Positions 1 through 10,994 of a stretch of DNA of 64,000 nucleotides are shown in pieces (position 1 is the stretch's first letter; every line of letters begins with the position of its first letter). The DNA is taken from the NCBI GenBank assembly GCA_033064195.1, contig JARBJD010000022.1, forward strand, positions 310,001-374,000, written 5' to 3'. Position numbers and translations under genes: made by a program. The notes beneath the pieces are model-generated. The model saw only the letters and a list, made by a program, of their open reading frames with translations. It ran no database searches and was not told the DNA's origin. This DNA is from Blattamonas nauphoetae (lineage: Eukaryota > Preaxostyla > Oxymonadida).

Positions 1-629
1 AAATAGAGGCATACAAAAGACAAATGGGTGGCAGGTCTCAGCATTTAAGGCGATTGTTTGCAGGCAAGTGAGGGCATCTACAGCATACTGAAAGGTGCTG
101 AAAGAGTTAAACATTGATGAAAACACACTTTCCACTGGGCTGAGGAGTATCAATGAATGGGTATGCTGAAACAATCTCTTCAACAAGAAGACTCATTGTC
201 CCTGCAGAATACCAAAGAAGAGGTCCCATGAATTTATCGTATGGTGAACATTCTTTTAGCTACGGAGAGAAAGTTGTACAGTTGAAAAGATATAATGAAT
301 ACAGAAGAAAGTTGTTTCAAGGCTTCTGCCCGTTTGTTCTCCTCCCTGAGATCCAAAACAAGTTGGTTCAGATGGCTGGGGATCACATCTTTAGATATCT
401 CCTTGAAACTGTAGCGCTCAGGGGCAGGGATAAGAGCCAGCTTATTGACGAGATATCGGAGTGGATGTTCGAACTGAAGCTGAAAGTTGTGTTGGTCACT
501 TTGCTCTGGATAAATCCTACTGGTTAAAATACTGGACGGAGGCTGTTGCTGCTGCTGAGCAGACTGCTGTTGTTGAGCTTGTTGTTGCTCCATAAGATGA
601 TCCACCCCATAAGTGATTTTAGAAAACAA
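1..629 (-). CDS. CNOT9: CNOT9/Rcd1/CAF40 subunit of CCR4-NOT, 5' part (3' end beyond window)
   Basis: CNOT9 is the armadillo-repeat subunit of the CCR4-NOT deadenylase, which shortens mRNA poly(A) tails. Three exons are visible on the minus strand: 629-303, 259-129 and 97 to the edge. The introns are 260-302 (43 nt) and 98-128 (31 nt). After a Gln-rich leader, the joined protein follows the first Rcd1 repeats: 'LNQLVLDLREENKRAEAL', 'GPLLWYSAGTMSLLVEEIV', 'YPFID', then 'AVDALTCLQTIALNAET'. These align with the human run around 'LLQEIVNIYPSI' and 'LALLQCVASHPETR'. Each join keeps the frame exactly at the homologous position. The start is uncertain: 629 gives 12 extra residues before a second Met just ahead of the poly-Gln stretch. 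The C-terminal two thirds lie outside the window. Confidence 0.85.
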
Positions 630-688
630 TCAAAACTCCAGTTCTCTCAATTTATTCATAAAACGAAGACAAATTGTCTTATTGAGTG

Positions 689-3436
689 ATGGATCAGTCC
701 ATTTATCCAGCAGGTACTTCCATTTCTTGAAACATTAGACGATTCATAATTCAAATTGTTCACTCATTTATCTATCATGTAATTGACCTGATTCAAACAG
801 TTTCTTTTCAACCTTTAGACCACACTCCATCTGTTCATCGTGTTCATCATTCTAAGCACCATCATCATTCACATTCATCAAAACATCAGCCTCATTCATC
901 TCATTCCACTAAACATCACAATAAAGCAAGCTCGAATCACCATCACTCATCTCACAGCACACATAACTCCCAACAAGTTCCACCAACCTCAGGTTTAATT
1001 CAAGTTCAATCACCAGTCGAGCAAACACGCCCAATCTCCCAACCACCTTCCTCTTCATCTTATCAATCGAGTTTCGGAAACAATCAGTCCTACCAACCAT
1101 TTCGGTATCAGACTGTTCCTTCACAACAACCTAACGCTCTCCAATCGATGATCAAAACACTCCCAGGGCACGATCATCCAGCGTTGAGCATTATCACTCA
1201 TCAACCTGACATCGCTCGTCAAGAACTGGAAATATGGAACAAACATTTGGATGCCCAGCTTGCTGAAAAAGAAAAACGCCGAAATCTCCTTCGTCAACAA
1301 CGACAATCTCCACAGCCTTCTACACTCTCCTATTCGAGCCAAACAACAAGAACTCCGCCGCCCTCCCAACCCATCACAACACATACACCTACTCGAACAC
1401 TTCAATCATATCATTCATCATCTCCATCCCCTCTCAGACCTCTAGACGACAAACGCTACCAACGAGAAATGAAGAGAATTGACAAACTGGCTGAAAGGTC
1501 GAGTTATGAACAACAAAAACGAAGCCAACGAAAACAGAAGCAAACACCGGTCGAGGATTCACTTTCTTCTGAACAAACAGAACAAGAAGAAGAGTCGGAA
1601 GAAGAAACATCGGAACAAGGGATTGATTGGGAGGATGTCAAGGCAACGATGAAACAAAAGGAGAAAGAGAGGCAACGAGAGTTCCAACAGAAAATGAAGG
1701 ACATTGAGCGGGAAAGGAAGAGGGTCGATAAGAAGGAGCAAGAACGAATCAGTTCTGTCAAATCATCCCCAAAAGATAAACAATCCAAAGAAGCTGTAAT
1801 CAAAGAAATTACTCGAAAAACACAACTATACGCTCGACCTGCATCAAACACTCCTTTGAGGAAGAGGACACCGAGTCCAGTGTCCTCCGAAAGTGAGGAG
1901 AGTCAGGAAAGTGTGGAATCGATGGGAAAGTGGAGGAGGGAGAGTGAGAGGAGGAGTGATGATGATCGAAGGGAGGAGGAGAGGAGGAGAGAGGAAGAAA
2001 GGAGAGAGAAGGCAAGACAAGCAGAATTAGAAGAAGAGAGAAAGGAGAAGAGAAGACGCGAGCAGAAGCAGGAAGAGGAAAGATGGAGAAAAGAGGAAGA
2101 AGAAAAGAAAGAAAGGGAGCGGTCTCGATTGGACGAAGAAGAACGAAGACGCTCACAATTACGACAGGAAGAAGAAGAGAGAGCACGTCGAGATTTCGAA
2201 GAGAAGAAACGACGACAAGATGAGGCAGATCGCAAAACGAGAGAAGAACAAAAAAGAGCGAGAGAGGAAAGGGAGAGGAGAGAAATTGAGGAGCAACTAC
2301 AGAAACAACAGGAACTCAGACTCAAACTTCAAGAGGAGCAGAGAGCACGTGAGCGAGAGCAAGAACAAGAACAGAAAAGGAGACAAAAGAAGAAGGAAGA
2401 GATGGAACGAATCCGAAAGGAAGAGGAGAAGAAACGACAAAGAGAGGAACAAGAATTCGCCGAACGGATCGCGAGAATCCAAGCTGCCGAGCAAGCCAGG
2501 AAAGAAGAGCAGCAGAGAGCCGAGCAGGAAAAAGAAGCGAAAAGGAAAGAAAAGAAGAAACGAGTCCTCGCTCTAAAGAAACGGATTGAGGAAGAAAAAC
2601 GGAATCGTGACGCAATCGTCGCTCAGTTTGAGCAGCTCAACTCGATCGTTCCCATCGCACCTGTCTCCTCCTTTGGCTTTCCTCAACCTCAGATGACTGT
2701 TTCTACCACTTTCTCGGAGTCGTCTGACTCGGATAGCGATGATCTGGATTCTTCCGGCACACCCACAATCCATTCTTACTCTCGCCAACCCATCCCACAA
2801 ATTTCGAACTCACCAACGATAAACATGGGTAATTCTCGGCCGAAATATGAAAACTTGATGTCGACGATGGATACGATGGATGACGAGGACGATACCTTCC
2901 TCCGAGAAGCAAAACGGAACAAACGAAAACGAGAAGAAGATCGCCGTCGGATGGGAATTGATGTGAGTCTGTCTCCCGTCCGACGGCCGACCGAGCAGCC
3001 GGATCACCCTCGCACTCCGTCCCCAGCGCCTCTCTCCCCATCTCATTCGTCTTCTTCCTCTTCAAGTGATTCCGACGACGTGTCCGACCGTATTTTCGAT
3101 TCTCCGCACGATCGAAGAATTTCAGCCGCTGCTTTCGAACGACAGCAGAGGGCTGGAATTGCAATGAGTCCACAACAGACATCGTCGCCAGTTCGGTCAA
3201 GTCCTCTTCGAGCGAGACCGACGTCGCGGATCGATGAATCGGATGATGTGATTGATGATCTCCCCACAAACACTTCATATTATGAACTCTCTAGTACGGC
3301 ACAGAGCCACTTCCCGGCAGAAGGCATTTCAGGATTGAATCAGTCGTTGCAGTCTCAACAATATCCAGGAGCGATCACACCGCAGACAGGCCAAACAAGA
3401 ACCCTCCGTGACATGAGATCACGTACAGGGCATTAA
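689..3436 (+). CDS. Charged Glu/Arg-rich coiled-coil protein, unknown function
   Basis: I do not recognise a family. A tiny first exon (689-713, MDQSIYPA) is followed by an intron of 714-818; an acceptor at 800 would also keep the frame. The second exon runs to the TAA at 3436. The N-terminus is rich in His and Ser. The middle third (roughly residues 320-600) is an almost unbroken Glu/Arg/Lys/Gln helix like the single-alpha-helix or coiled-coil parts of MAP7, caldesmon or trichohyalin. The C-terminal third is Ser/Pro-rich and probably disordered. There is no signal peptide or membrane segment. Composition suggests a cytoskeletal or scaffold role, but this is only inference. The purine-rich coding strand explains the many long open frames on the opposite strand. 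Confidence 0.75.
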
Positions 3437-3554
3437 TTTACATTTCAATGTCTTTATTTCTGTGTTTGGGTGAATTTGAGTTGTTTCAGCAAGTTATGTT
3501 GGGATATGAGTCAATTTTTGATGAATCTGGCATTGTCGAAACACCCATAACAGG

Positions 3555-6500
3555 ATGAAGTACGAAAAGATCACACCTGTCCTGGCCTTCACAATCGTCC
3601 TCTGGATTATCGCCCAGGGGACACTCCCGACCTTGATATCCATAACACTATCGTTGGATGTCAGGCCACTGGACCTTGCCCTTGTCCTCGCAGCAGCACT
3701 TTTTATTTCTCGATTCGTTTACATTCAAATCTCTCCACCATCGAAAAAGTATTCACCTCGAAAGAACAAACAGATGGAAGAGACACTATTTTCTGCGTTT
3801 TTTGATTCTATTATTCTCGTCTGTGAGTGCTACACTCTACGAAGACTTCACATGAGCACTTTTCACATTCTTTCACTCGCCTTTCCTATCATACGATCTC
3901 AAATGTCAAGTTTCTTGACAGGAGAACAGCTGAGTCAAGCATCGCGACGGAAATTGCGTTATTCGTTAATCGCAATAGCCATCGGCATCCTGAACAAAGA
4001 GGTCTCGTCTCTCCTCGGACTTGTGATTGGCTTGATAGGATTAATTCTTGCTGCATACGAAAACGTATCTCTCACATTATACAACAAATATAAATCAGCC
4101 TCCCTATATACACCTCAAACATTCCGACTCCTTCCATTCTTCATCACAAAATCGTTTCTGAAGAAACTACGAAGCATGATCCAACCCTTGAACAACAAAA
4201 CATCTCAACGTCGATTGGTGTCCTTCCATTATTCTATCCTGATGTTCGTCACTATCTTCGCTTTCTTCTTCATCGTTTCAAGTGCAAAGATTCCCTCGTT
4301 TTTCAAACTTAACGATTTTCCTCAAGCTGCAGCAGCTGATTTGACCTACAACATCAATGAGACATCTCAACCATTCGGATTTCTAAGCAAAGTCTTCTCA
4401 GCTCCTCCACCAGTCGACATCTCATTGAGGAGTCAACTATCGATCCCCTTTATGATTTTCATTGTCTCCACAATGTTCGTGGTTGAATCGTTCACGTATC
4501 AATCTGTGACATTGCTCTACTTTGAATACTACTCCAAGAAGAAGACGAAACAGGGAAAACTCAAGAACGACCCAATAGTTCAACTTTCTGTCACAAAACA
4601 AATCATAATGACAATTTGTTCGCTTTTCAAGCTGAATTTGATTCAATTTATCCATTATGTGATCTCACTCGGCGTGTCTCTCTTCTTCCTCAGATCTTGG
4701 ACCAGAGAAGAGTTCAAATCCAAAGGATATGAAAAGGGGCGTTCAATTCTCATTCAAATTTCTTTTACTCATTCGTATCTATCCTCTCCACCGCCAATCC
4801 TTCCAACACAACCTCCACCGACGACATCCCAACCTCCATCAATCAATCCCCCAACTTACACACTTGATGGGTCATACAGAGTCAGCAAAACCAGGCAAAT
4901 CAACACCTGGTCCCCTTTCTCGCACATCGACCCCGCATCTACTCGACCGCCTCTTCCGTCCGACCAAACGCCTCTCTTCAACTTGAGTGTCCCTTTATTC
5001 ACAATCCATCCTGACTCTCTCTTTCAGAAGGAGACTGAAATGTTCTTGCAGGAACTTTATGAAGATGAGGAGGAGCAGGATCATGAGGACCACCAGGAAA
5101 ACAGTGAGTCTGATGACGAGGTGTCAATCTTGAAGTTCACACGTGATCGCTCCAGCGAGTTCAATTCTGCAATTTTCAACGCATTTTTCCCCGATACAAC
5201 TCTCCCCGTTAAATTGAACATGTTAGACCGAAGTGGGAAATCAGCAAGTGTGATTCTCGCGAATCCACATCTGATTCTTCCATCCTCATTCGAAGAGAAG
5301 ATCAATCCAACGGTTCCCTTCTCCTTCCAATCGTTCGCTCTCCGCATCCAAACAGCTTCTATCCTTGCCAAAGACACTCCAATTCCACACGTCAACACAA
5401 AAGCCATTTTGAGAGTGGCTTTCGGTCTGATGAGGGTGGAAGACGGGTTTATGAAATTGGTTCTGGACGGAATGAGCGAGCTTCTGAGAATAAGGAAACC
5501 AGACGAACTGCTCTCCGATCGTTCTAAGACACCTGGGGTTGTCCAGAATGAAAAATCGAAACAGAAAAAGGAGGAGGATCATCGTAAGTCGGAAGATGAA
5601 GAGAAAAGAAGAAGGAAGGACATCATTCGGACCTTCCAGCGACAACAGCGATCCACTCGAATGGTTCAGGCTCTCAGCATGCTCGACAAACTCGAAATCA
5701 AACTCAAACGCGACGTCATCAATCCAGACTGGCTCCGACAACACGACACTCCCTCTGCAATCGACGAAGACTCTCAAACAGACACTCCTGTTGAGGTTTC
5801 ATCCCCATCAAGCAATGCTGGAGACACAATCGTTCTTGGAGTGTATGAACTCTTCGACCTCATCTGCACTGAGCGAAGGCTGATGACGCAAGCATCACTG
5901 TCTCGACGACGAGTGCTCGGACAGGATGACGAGTCAGGGAGCAACAGAAGTGACAGTGAGATAGGGAGTGAGACTTTGGATCCCGAGTCTTCTCTGGAAA
6001 TCTCGAGGTCGTCGTCAATGCCACTCATTCCGGGACTCCAACGCAAACATGCTGCCTCAATGTCTCCTCCGCCTTCCCCGCTCATCTCGTCTTCGAGCCA
6101 GCTTCTGGATCCGCTGGACAATTGGGACTCTGACATGGTTGGACGTGTCCCTTCGCCGACAAACATCAAACTGTCATCTTTGAACCATCGCTCAACATCA
6201 TCCCTCTCACCCGTCATCAAATCTGAAGAGATTCCAACCGTTCTCCACAAACCGAAACCAAGCAGCATGTCTCGAACTCGATCCTCTTCGCTCTACGGGC
6301 TCAACCCGCAACATTGCCCTCTGAACGAGAGTAGCCGAGTACACGCTCCATCTCCGGTGGCTCAGAATCACTCGGGGTCGGTTTCGTTCTCTCTGGCCTC
6401 TCGGATCCGCTCTCCTTCACCTCCATCGCACCCACGAAATGTGAACGTCCTGGATGACAAGCCTGAGATGAAAATACGGTTTGTGCTTTGCTAATTTGCT

Positions 6501-6770
6501 TCTTTCTTCATTAATTATTCTTCGTCCTTTTCATTCATCGCCTCATCTTCTTCTCTCAGAAACGTGTGGACTTTCTCATCCTCCTCTCCACTTCCCGAGA
6601 GTGCGTTGGCTCTGCACAAAAAATCGTCTCTTCAGTATGTCCTCCAACACGTTGGGGAATGTCTGATTGTCACCCTTTTTATATTTTCTACCCTTTCAAT
6701 CTTCGCCATCCTCATTGTTTTTCCGATTGTGCGCTACGTAAAGCGTATCGGCCTTGTTTCAACCATGTAA
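3555..6770 (+). CDS. Multi-pass membrane protein with long cytosolic region and C-terminal membrane segment
   Basis: Exon 1 is 3555-6478. An 81-nt intron (6479-6559) joins CG|A in frame to exon 2 (6560-6770), which supplies a last hydrophobic segment (CLIVTLFIFSTLSIFAIL) and the stop. Without this splice the protein would end at 6494 and lose that segment. About seven hydrophobic segments occupy residues 1-400, for example near residues 8-30, 38-58, 80-110, 135-175 and 225-245. A long Ser/Pro-rich, acidic cytosolic part follows, with a short ordered-looking patch around residues 540-650. The layout recalls the nucleoporin NDC1 (N-terminal membrane bundle, soluble C-terminal part), but the extra C-terminal membrane segment does not fit and I see no decisive motif. 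Function is left open. Confidence 0.7.
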
Positions 6771-6856
6771 CGATAATTTTTTTGTTTCATTCATCATTTG
6801 AGCACAGTTCTTCTTTGAATCAAATATTATATTGAAGTATTTCGATGGAAACTTCG

Positions 6857-7335
6857 AATTGGGCAAAAATTTGACAAATTAGACACTTTGGTTTGATCAA
6901 TCTGAGATGCTTTAATCGGAGGTGTAATGTGTCTCAATTGTCTTCCATCACATTTTTCGACTCATTGAACCACTTTTTTTGGATTAGATCTCTAGGATGG
7001 AGGTGTTGGGAATGGGTTGTGAAAAAAGAAATCCATCCTCTATCTTCTATGGTGTCGTCCATTCGGCCTCCAAAATTGACCATAGTTAGATAAATCCTGA
7101 CTAAAATGATTCATGATACACATCTCACTTCTACACAATGTAGAACCTCTCAAAGAAAGAGACGAAAACCAATGCCAGAAAACAGCGGCTCCCAAGAGAA
7201 TCTGAGCCAATTCTTGGATTGAAAAGGCCTTGTAAACATTTCTTCACTCACTTCACTCGATTTCATGAATAAAAAATTTCTCCGGTTTTTGTGAAAAAGA
7301 AACTACTGTCTAAATTGTCAAAATTTTGCCCAATT
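6857..7335. mobile_element. MITE-like element with 29-bp terminal inverted repeats
   Basis: The arms 6857-6885 and 7307-7335 are inverted repeats of each other with 27 of 29 positions matching; the outer ends read AATTGGGCAAAA. They enclose about 420 nt with no convincing coding frame. The layout (479 nt, AT-rich, non-coding, between two genes) fits a non-autonomous DNA transposon remnant. I see no clear target-site duplication, so a fortuitous or functional hairpin remains possible. The element fills most of the 653-nt gap between the membrane-protein gene and STI1; nothing else is supported in that gap. Confidence 0.5.
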
Positions 7336-7423
7336 GGTCGAGATCAAGCGTGATATCAGATTATGGATCGGATCAGCATCTCTTCTCCACTTTCACCTAT
7401 ATTAAGTGCCTACCAATCAAACA

Positions 7424-9429
7424 ATGGCAGAAGAGGTTTGAACCGCCCTGATTTTCTTTTTTTGTACGATATACATCGATTTTGTTTAACTCTCGACATC
7501 ACATTTTTAACATTGCCCTAATTCCTTTTGTCAATGATCTCATCCTTCCAGTCACTTCAACTCAAGAACAAAGGTAACGAAGCATTCCAGGGAGGCCGTT
7601 TTCAAGAGGCAGTTGATTTCTTCACACAGGCAATAGCTGTGGATCCACAAAATCACATTTTGTACTCAAACCGTTCAGCTGCCCGTGCTGAACTCAAACA
7701 ATTCGAGCTTGCCCTCGATGATGCTGAGAAATGTATTGAAATCAAGCCCGACTTCGTGAAAGGATACTCACGTAAAGGAGCTGCACTTCACGGAATGGAA
7801 ATGATCGAGGAGGCTCGCATGGCCTATAATGAAGGTTTATCGAGAGATCCAAACAATGCCGCATGCAAAGAAGGTATTGCTTCTCTCGCAAATGCTCCCG
7901 ATCCCATGGCGGCCATGAACAATCTCTTCAAAAACGCCCGATCATTTGTACGGAATCACCCGACCCTTTCACAACATCAAAACGACCCTCAATTTATGGC
8001 CATTCTGGATGAGCTTGAAAGAGATCCCACAAACGCACTTACAAAGCACATGCAAGACCCACGCGTCATGCAACTGTTTTCGGCAATGTTGGGCATCGAT
8101 CAGAATATGCCTCCGCAACCTCCAACTCAAAATCAACCTCCACCACAATCATATCAACCTCCTCCATCTTACCAACCGCCTCCTTCCTATACTCAGCAGA
8201 GTACCAAACCAACGACAACAACCACTCCAATTCAGAGCCCTGCAGTCGCAGAGAAAGAACTCGGAAACAAAGAATATAAGAAACGCAATTTCCTTGCTGC
8301 TCTTCAGCATTATAACAATGCAATCCGTCACGACCCGAAAAACATCACATATTACAATAACAAATCATCGTGTTTGATTGAGATGGGCAACAGTGTTAAA
8401 TCTGCTGATGAACCCGTCCCTGATATTGTCTATGGTATTGTCGCCCAAAAAGCTCCTTCAGAGACAAGGGAAAACGATGATGGTGACTTGATCGCTGACG
8501 ATGATGAAGAGGAGGTTGTTCATGAGACTGCAACTGCTCGCAAGTATGTCGAGCCAGAGGGAGCTGAACAAGGTCCACAGGATGAACTTCAATTGAAGAA
8601 GAACGAGTATTACAACGCAGCCATCGTCTGCTCGGAAGACGCTCTTGCGATCGCAAAAGTTGAAAGGTCAGACTATGAACATGTTGCAAAAGCTTGGATT
8701 CGTATTGGAACTGCTCAGATGAAGAAGGGACAACTTAAAACGGCACTTGATTCGATTGTTCATTCCCTCGCTGAGAAGCGACTCGACGAAGCAGAAAAGA
8801 AACGACGCGAGATCCAAAAACTGATTGAGGAGAAAGAAATCCGTGATTATCTCGACCCAGTGAAGGGAGAAGAAGCGCGTCTCGCCGGAAACGAAGCATT
8901 CGGGAAAGGTGATTTTGCTGGAGCGATCGCTCTGTACACGGACGCTATCAAACGCAACCCCGAAGACGCTCGAATGTATTCAAACCGAGCAGCGTGCTAT
9001 GCAAAGATGATGAACTGGTCCAACGCTCTGACCGACTGCGACAAGGCTCTGTCGATTGATCCCAACTTCATGAAAGCATATCTCAGGAAGGGATCAGTCC
9101 AGACATTCCTGAAACAATATCCACAAGCTCTGAAAACGTACGAGACAGCGCTGAAGGTTGATCCGAACAATGTGGACATTCAACAAGCATATCGGGAGTT
9201 GATGATGAAGATCCAAGAAGCGCAACAGAGCGATGTTCCTGATGAGAGGCAGGTGCAGGAAGCAATGAAGGATCCGGAAATTAGATCCATCTTGCAAGAT
9301 CCTGTCATGCAGAATGTTCTTCAGGATATGCAGACAAACCCGATGAAGGCAAGAGAGCACCTGCAAAATCCAAAGGTGAGTGAGGCGCTGGCGAAATTGA
9401 TGGCTGCTGGTATCATTAAGGCAAGATAA
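7424..9429 (+). CDS. STIP1: STI1/HOP co-chaperone (TPR1-DP1-TPR2A-TPR2B-DP2)
   Basis: STI1/HOP bridges Hsp70 and Hsp90 during client transfer. The order is TPR1 ('KNKGNEAFQGG', 'LYSNRSAARAEL'), DP1 (NLFKNARSF to MLGID), a Pro/Gln linker, TPR2A ('EKELGNKEYKKRNFLAALQ'), TPR2B ('EEARLAGNEAFGKGDFAGA') and a terminal DP2 ('EIRSILQDPVMQNVLQDM'). I favour a 12-nt first exon (7424-7435, MAEE) and an intron of 7436-7551 joining to SLQLKNKGNEAF, which matches the usual STI1 N-terminus. The alternative is an unspliced start at 7534. TPR2A is broken by an acidic insertion of about 70 residues (roughly residues 280-350), unusual for the family. Length is close to the usual 540-590 plus this insertion. Confidence 0.93.
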
Positions 9430-9668
9430 ATAAGAGGTGGATATTGTTTTTTGGTCGCTCTTCTGTATCGTTCTTTCATTCGCAACCATTCGTTAGATCA
9501 TCTCACTCGTCTGTTTTAACAAGATTCGTTAAAACGAGCACATAGCACTGTAAAAATGATTCAATGAATTGGATCGGAGGAGAAACAACGTTCAAATTAT
9601 TGGAAAAGAAGAGAAAATAAGAAAGATTATTGTCATTTGAGGGTGAAATCGTCGTTTTTTGGAGATGG

Positions 9669-10858
9669 CTATCTTTTCCCATGATTATACATCAGCTGAA
9701 TAAATTCAATCTGTTGTGTGGAAACAAGAATAGTGTGTGCAGTCCGGCGAACAGGAACGGGCAGAGATGTCTGTGCTGTTAATTGTTTGAGGGTGAGGAT
9801 GAGGCTGGTCCAGAGTGATGAATGAATGGAAAGAGATGATAACGACGAAAGAGGAGTGTGACTATGGCCTGATGAATGTGATCCAATTCCTCCAGACGGA
9901 GTATTTGACATTGTTAATGAGCTTGTACCTGATGGGATATGGTGCGAGAGGAGATTGAGTGCTGTATGACTATGTTGTGATAAAGAAATGGAAAGTTAAT
10001 TGATTTACAAAAAATACCAGATTGCAGCGTTTGGGACAGATACTGGATCAATCTCTTCATCATCGCCAACGAGATGTTTTGGGAATCTGAAAATGAAAGA
10101 TTGTAAGGAAAAAAATGCAAACTTCCAGGTATCAGGAGTTTTAGATGGTGAGCAGGCTGGAATTTCCATTTTGAGACAGGCCAAACAGCATTCGAGAAGT
10201 GGAGTGGTGAATAAGTTACTAATTGTTGTTGATTGATAAATAAGAGAGATGGAAAAGCAATACATTGATGAATAGAGAGAAATAGTGAGAGAGCATGAGA
10301 AAGAGAACAAGGGAACATACTCAGCATGTTGGGCAAGTAGGGCAAGGATGTGTAAAGAAATGATTGGGATGAACGGGTGATTTGACTTCATGATGAGATC
10401 AATCAAGAATGACACTAATTTTGTTTTCACTGGATGAAAATATGTGAGAAGTTCGTGATTGATCGTGAGAATTGAGATATGCTTGAGAAAAATGGGCATG
10501 AGGACAGACTGATATGTTTAACACAGGCTTCGCAATCTGCAATGATCAAAAAAACCTGGAGTGCAAGTGCATAACCATCATATGCGATTTGATAGAGCTT
10601 GTGGATGACGCCAGGGTGTGAGGCTACAATTCTTCCCATTGCATTCGAGTATTCAACACTCTTACTCTCACCAAGGAGACGATTTAGTTTGATCAAAAAG
10701 AAGATGTTTTGTTCAGGTTCTTCACATTGCTCAAAAAGAGCAAGGAATGAATCAAGCGATGAGAGATGTTCATGTTGTTCATCAGTAAAGGCATGAGAAA
10801 ACTTATCGAGTGGAAATGTCGTTGTTTGTTGTTGTGGTTGAGAAGGATTGGTAGCCAT
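9669..10858 (-). CDS. Small all-helical protein of unknown function, 5 exons
   Basis: Exons on the minus strand are 10858-10556, 10508-10321, 10218-10123, 10086-10018 and 9969-9669. The introns are 47, 102, 36 and 48 nt. They sum to 957 nt and encode 318 residues with all phases consistent. Exon 1 starts MATNPSQ. The protein reads as stacked hydrophobic helices, for example 'MGRIVASHPGVIHKLYQIA', 'LKHISILTINHELLTYF' and 'PFIPIISLHILALLAQHA', resembling HEAT/armadillo or VHS/ENTH-like solenoids. It ends in a Ser/Gly-rich stretch and one more helical pair. I cannot assign a family. Its upstream neighbour on the same strand begins only about 140 bp away, leaving a very short promoter region. Confidence 0.7.
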
Positions 10859-10994
10859 TATGACGAAGAGACAATTCGTTCTTTTGGGGACTCGATCCAG
10901 CCATTGAAAAAAAAAGATCTGACAAACAAGAAAAAAAAGACAAAATGAAATGTTTCTGGGTGAAATGAAAATTAAGAATGAAAAATGAAGAAAA

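Noticed and set aside
1504-2615. Several Ser/Leu-rich minus-strand frames over the coiled-coil gene
   Set aside because: Antisense of GAR/AAR-rich coding sequence naturally gives Ser/Leu/Phe frames lacking stops; no homology or splice structure.
7343-7395. Stretch resembling the 5' region of U2 snRNA (GAGATCAAGCGTGATATCAG)
   Set aside because: The first dozen bases look like the conserved AAGATCAAGTGTAGTATC, but the invariant branch-binding GTAGTA is absent and no Sm site or following stem-loops are seen.
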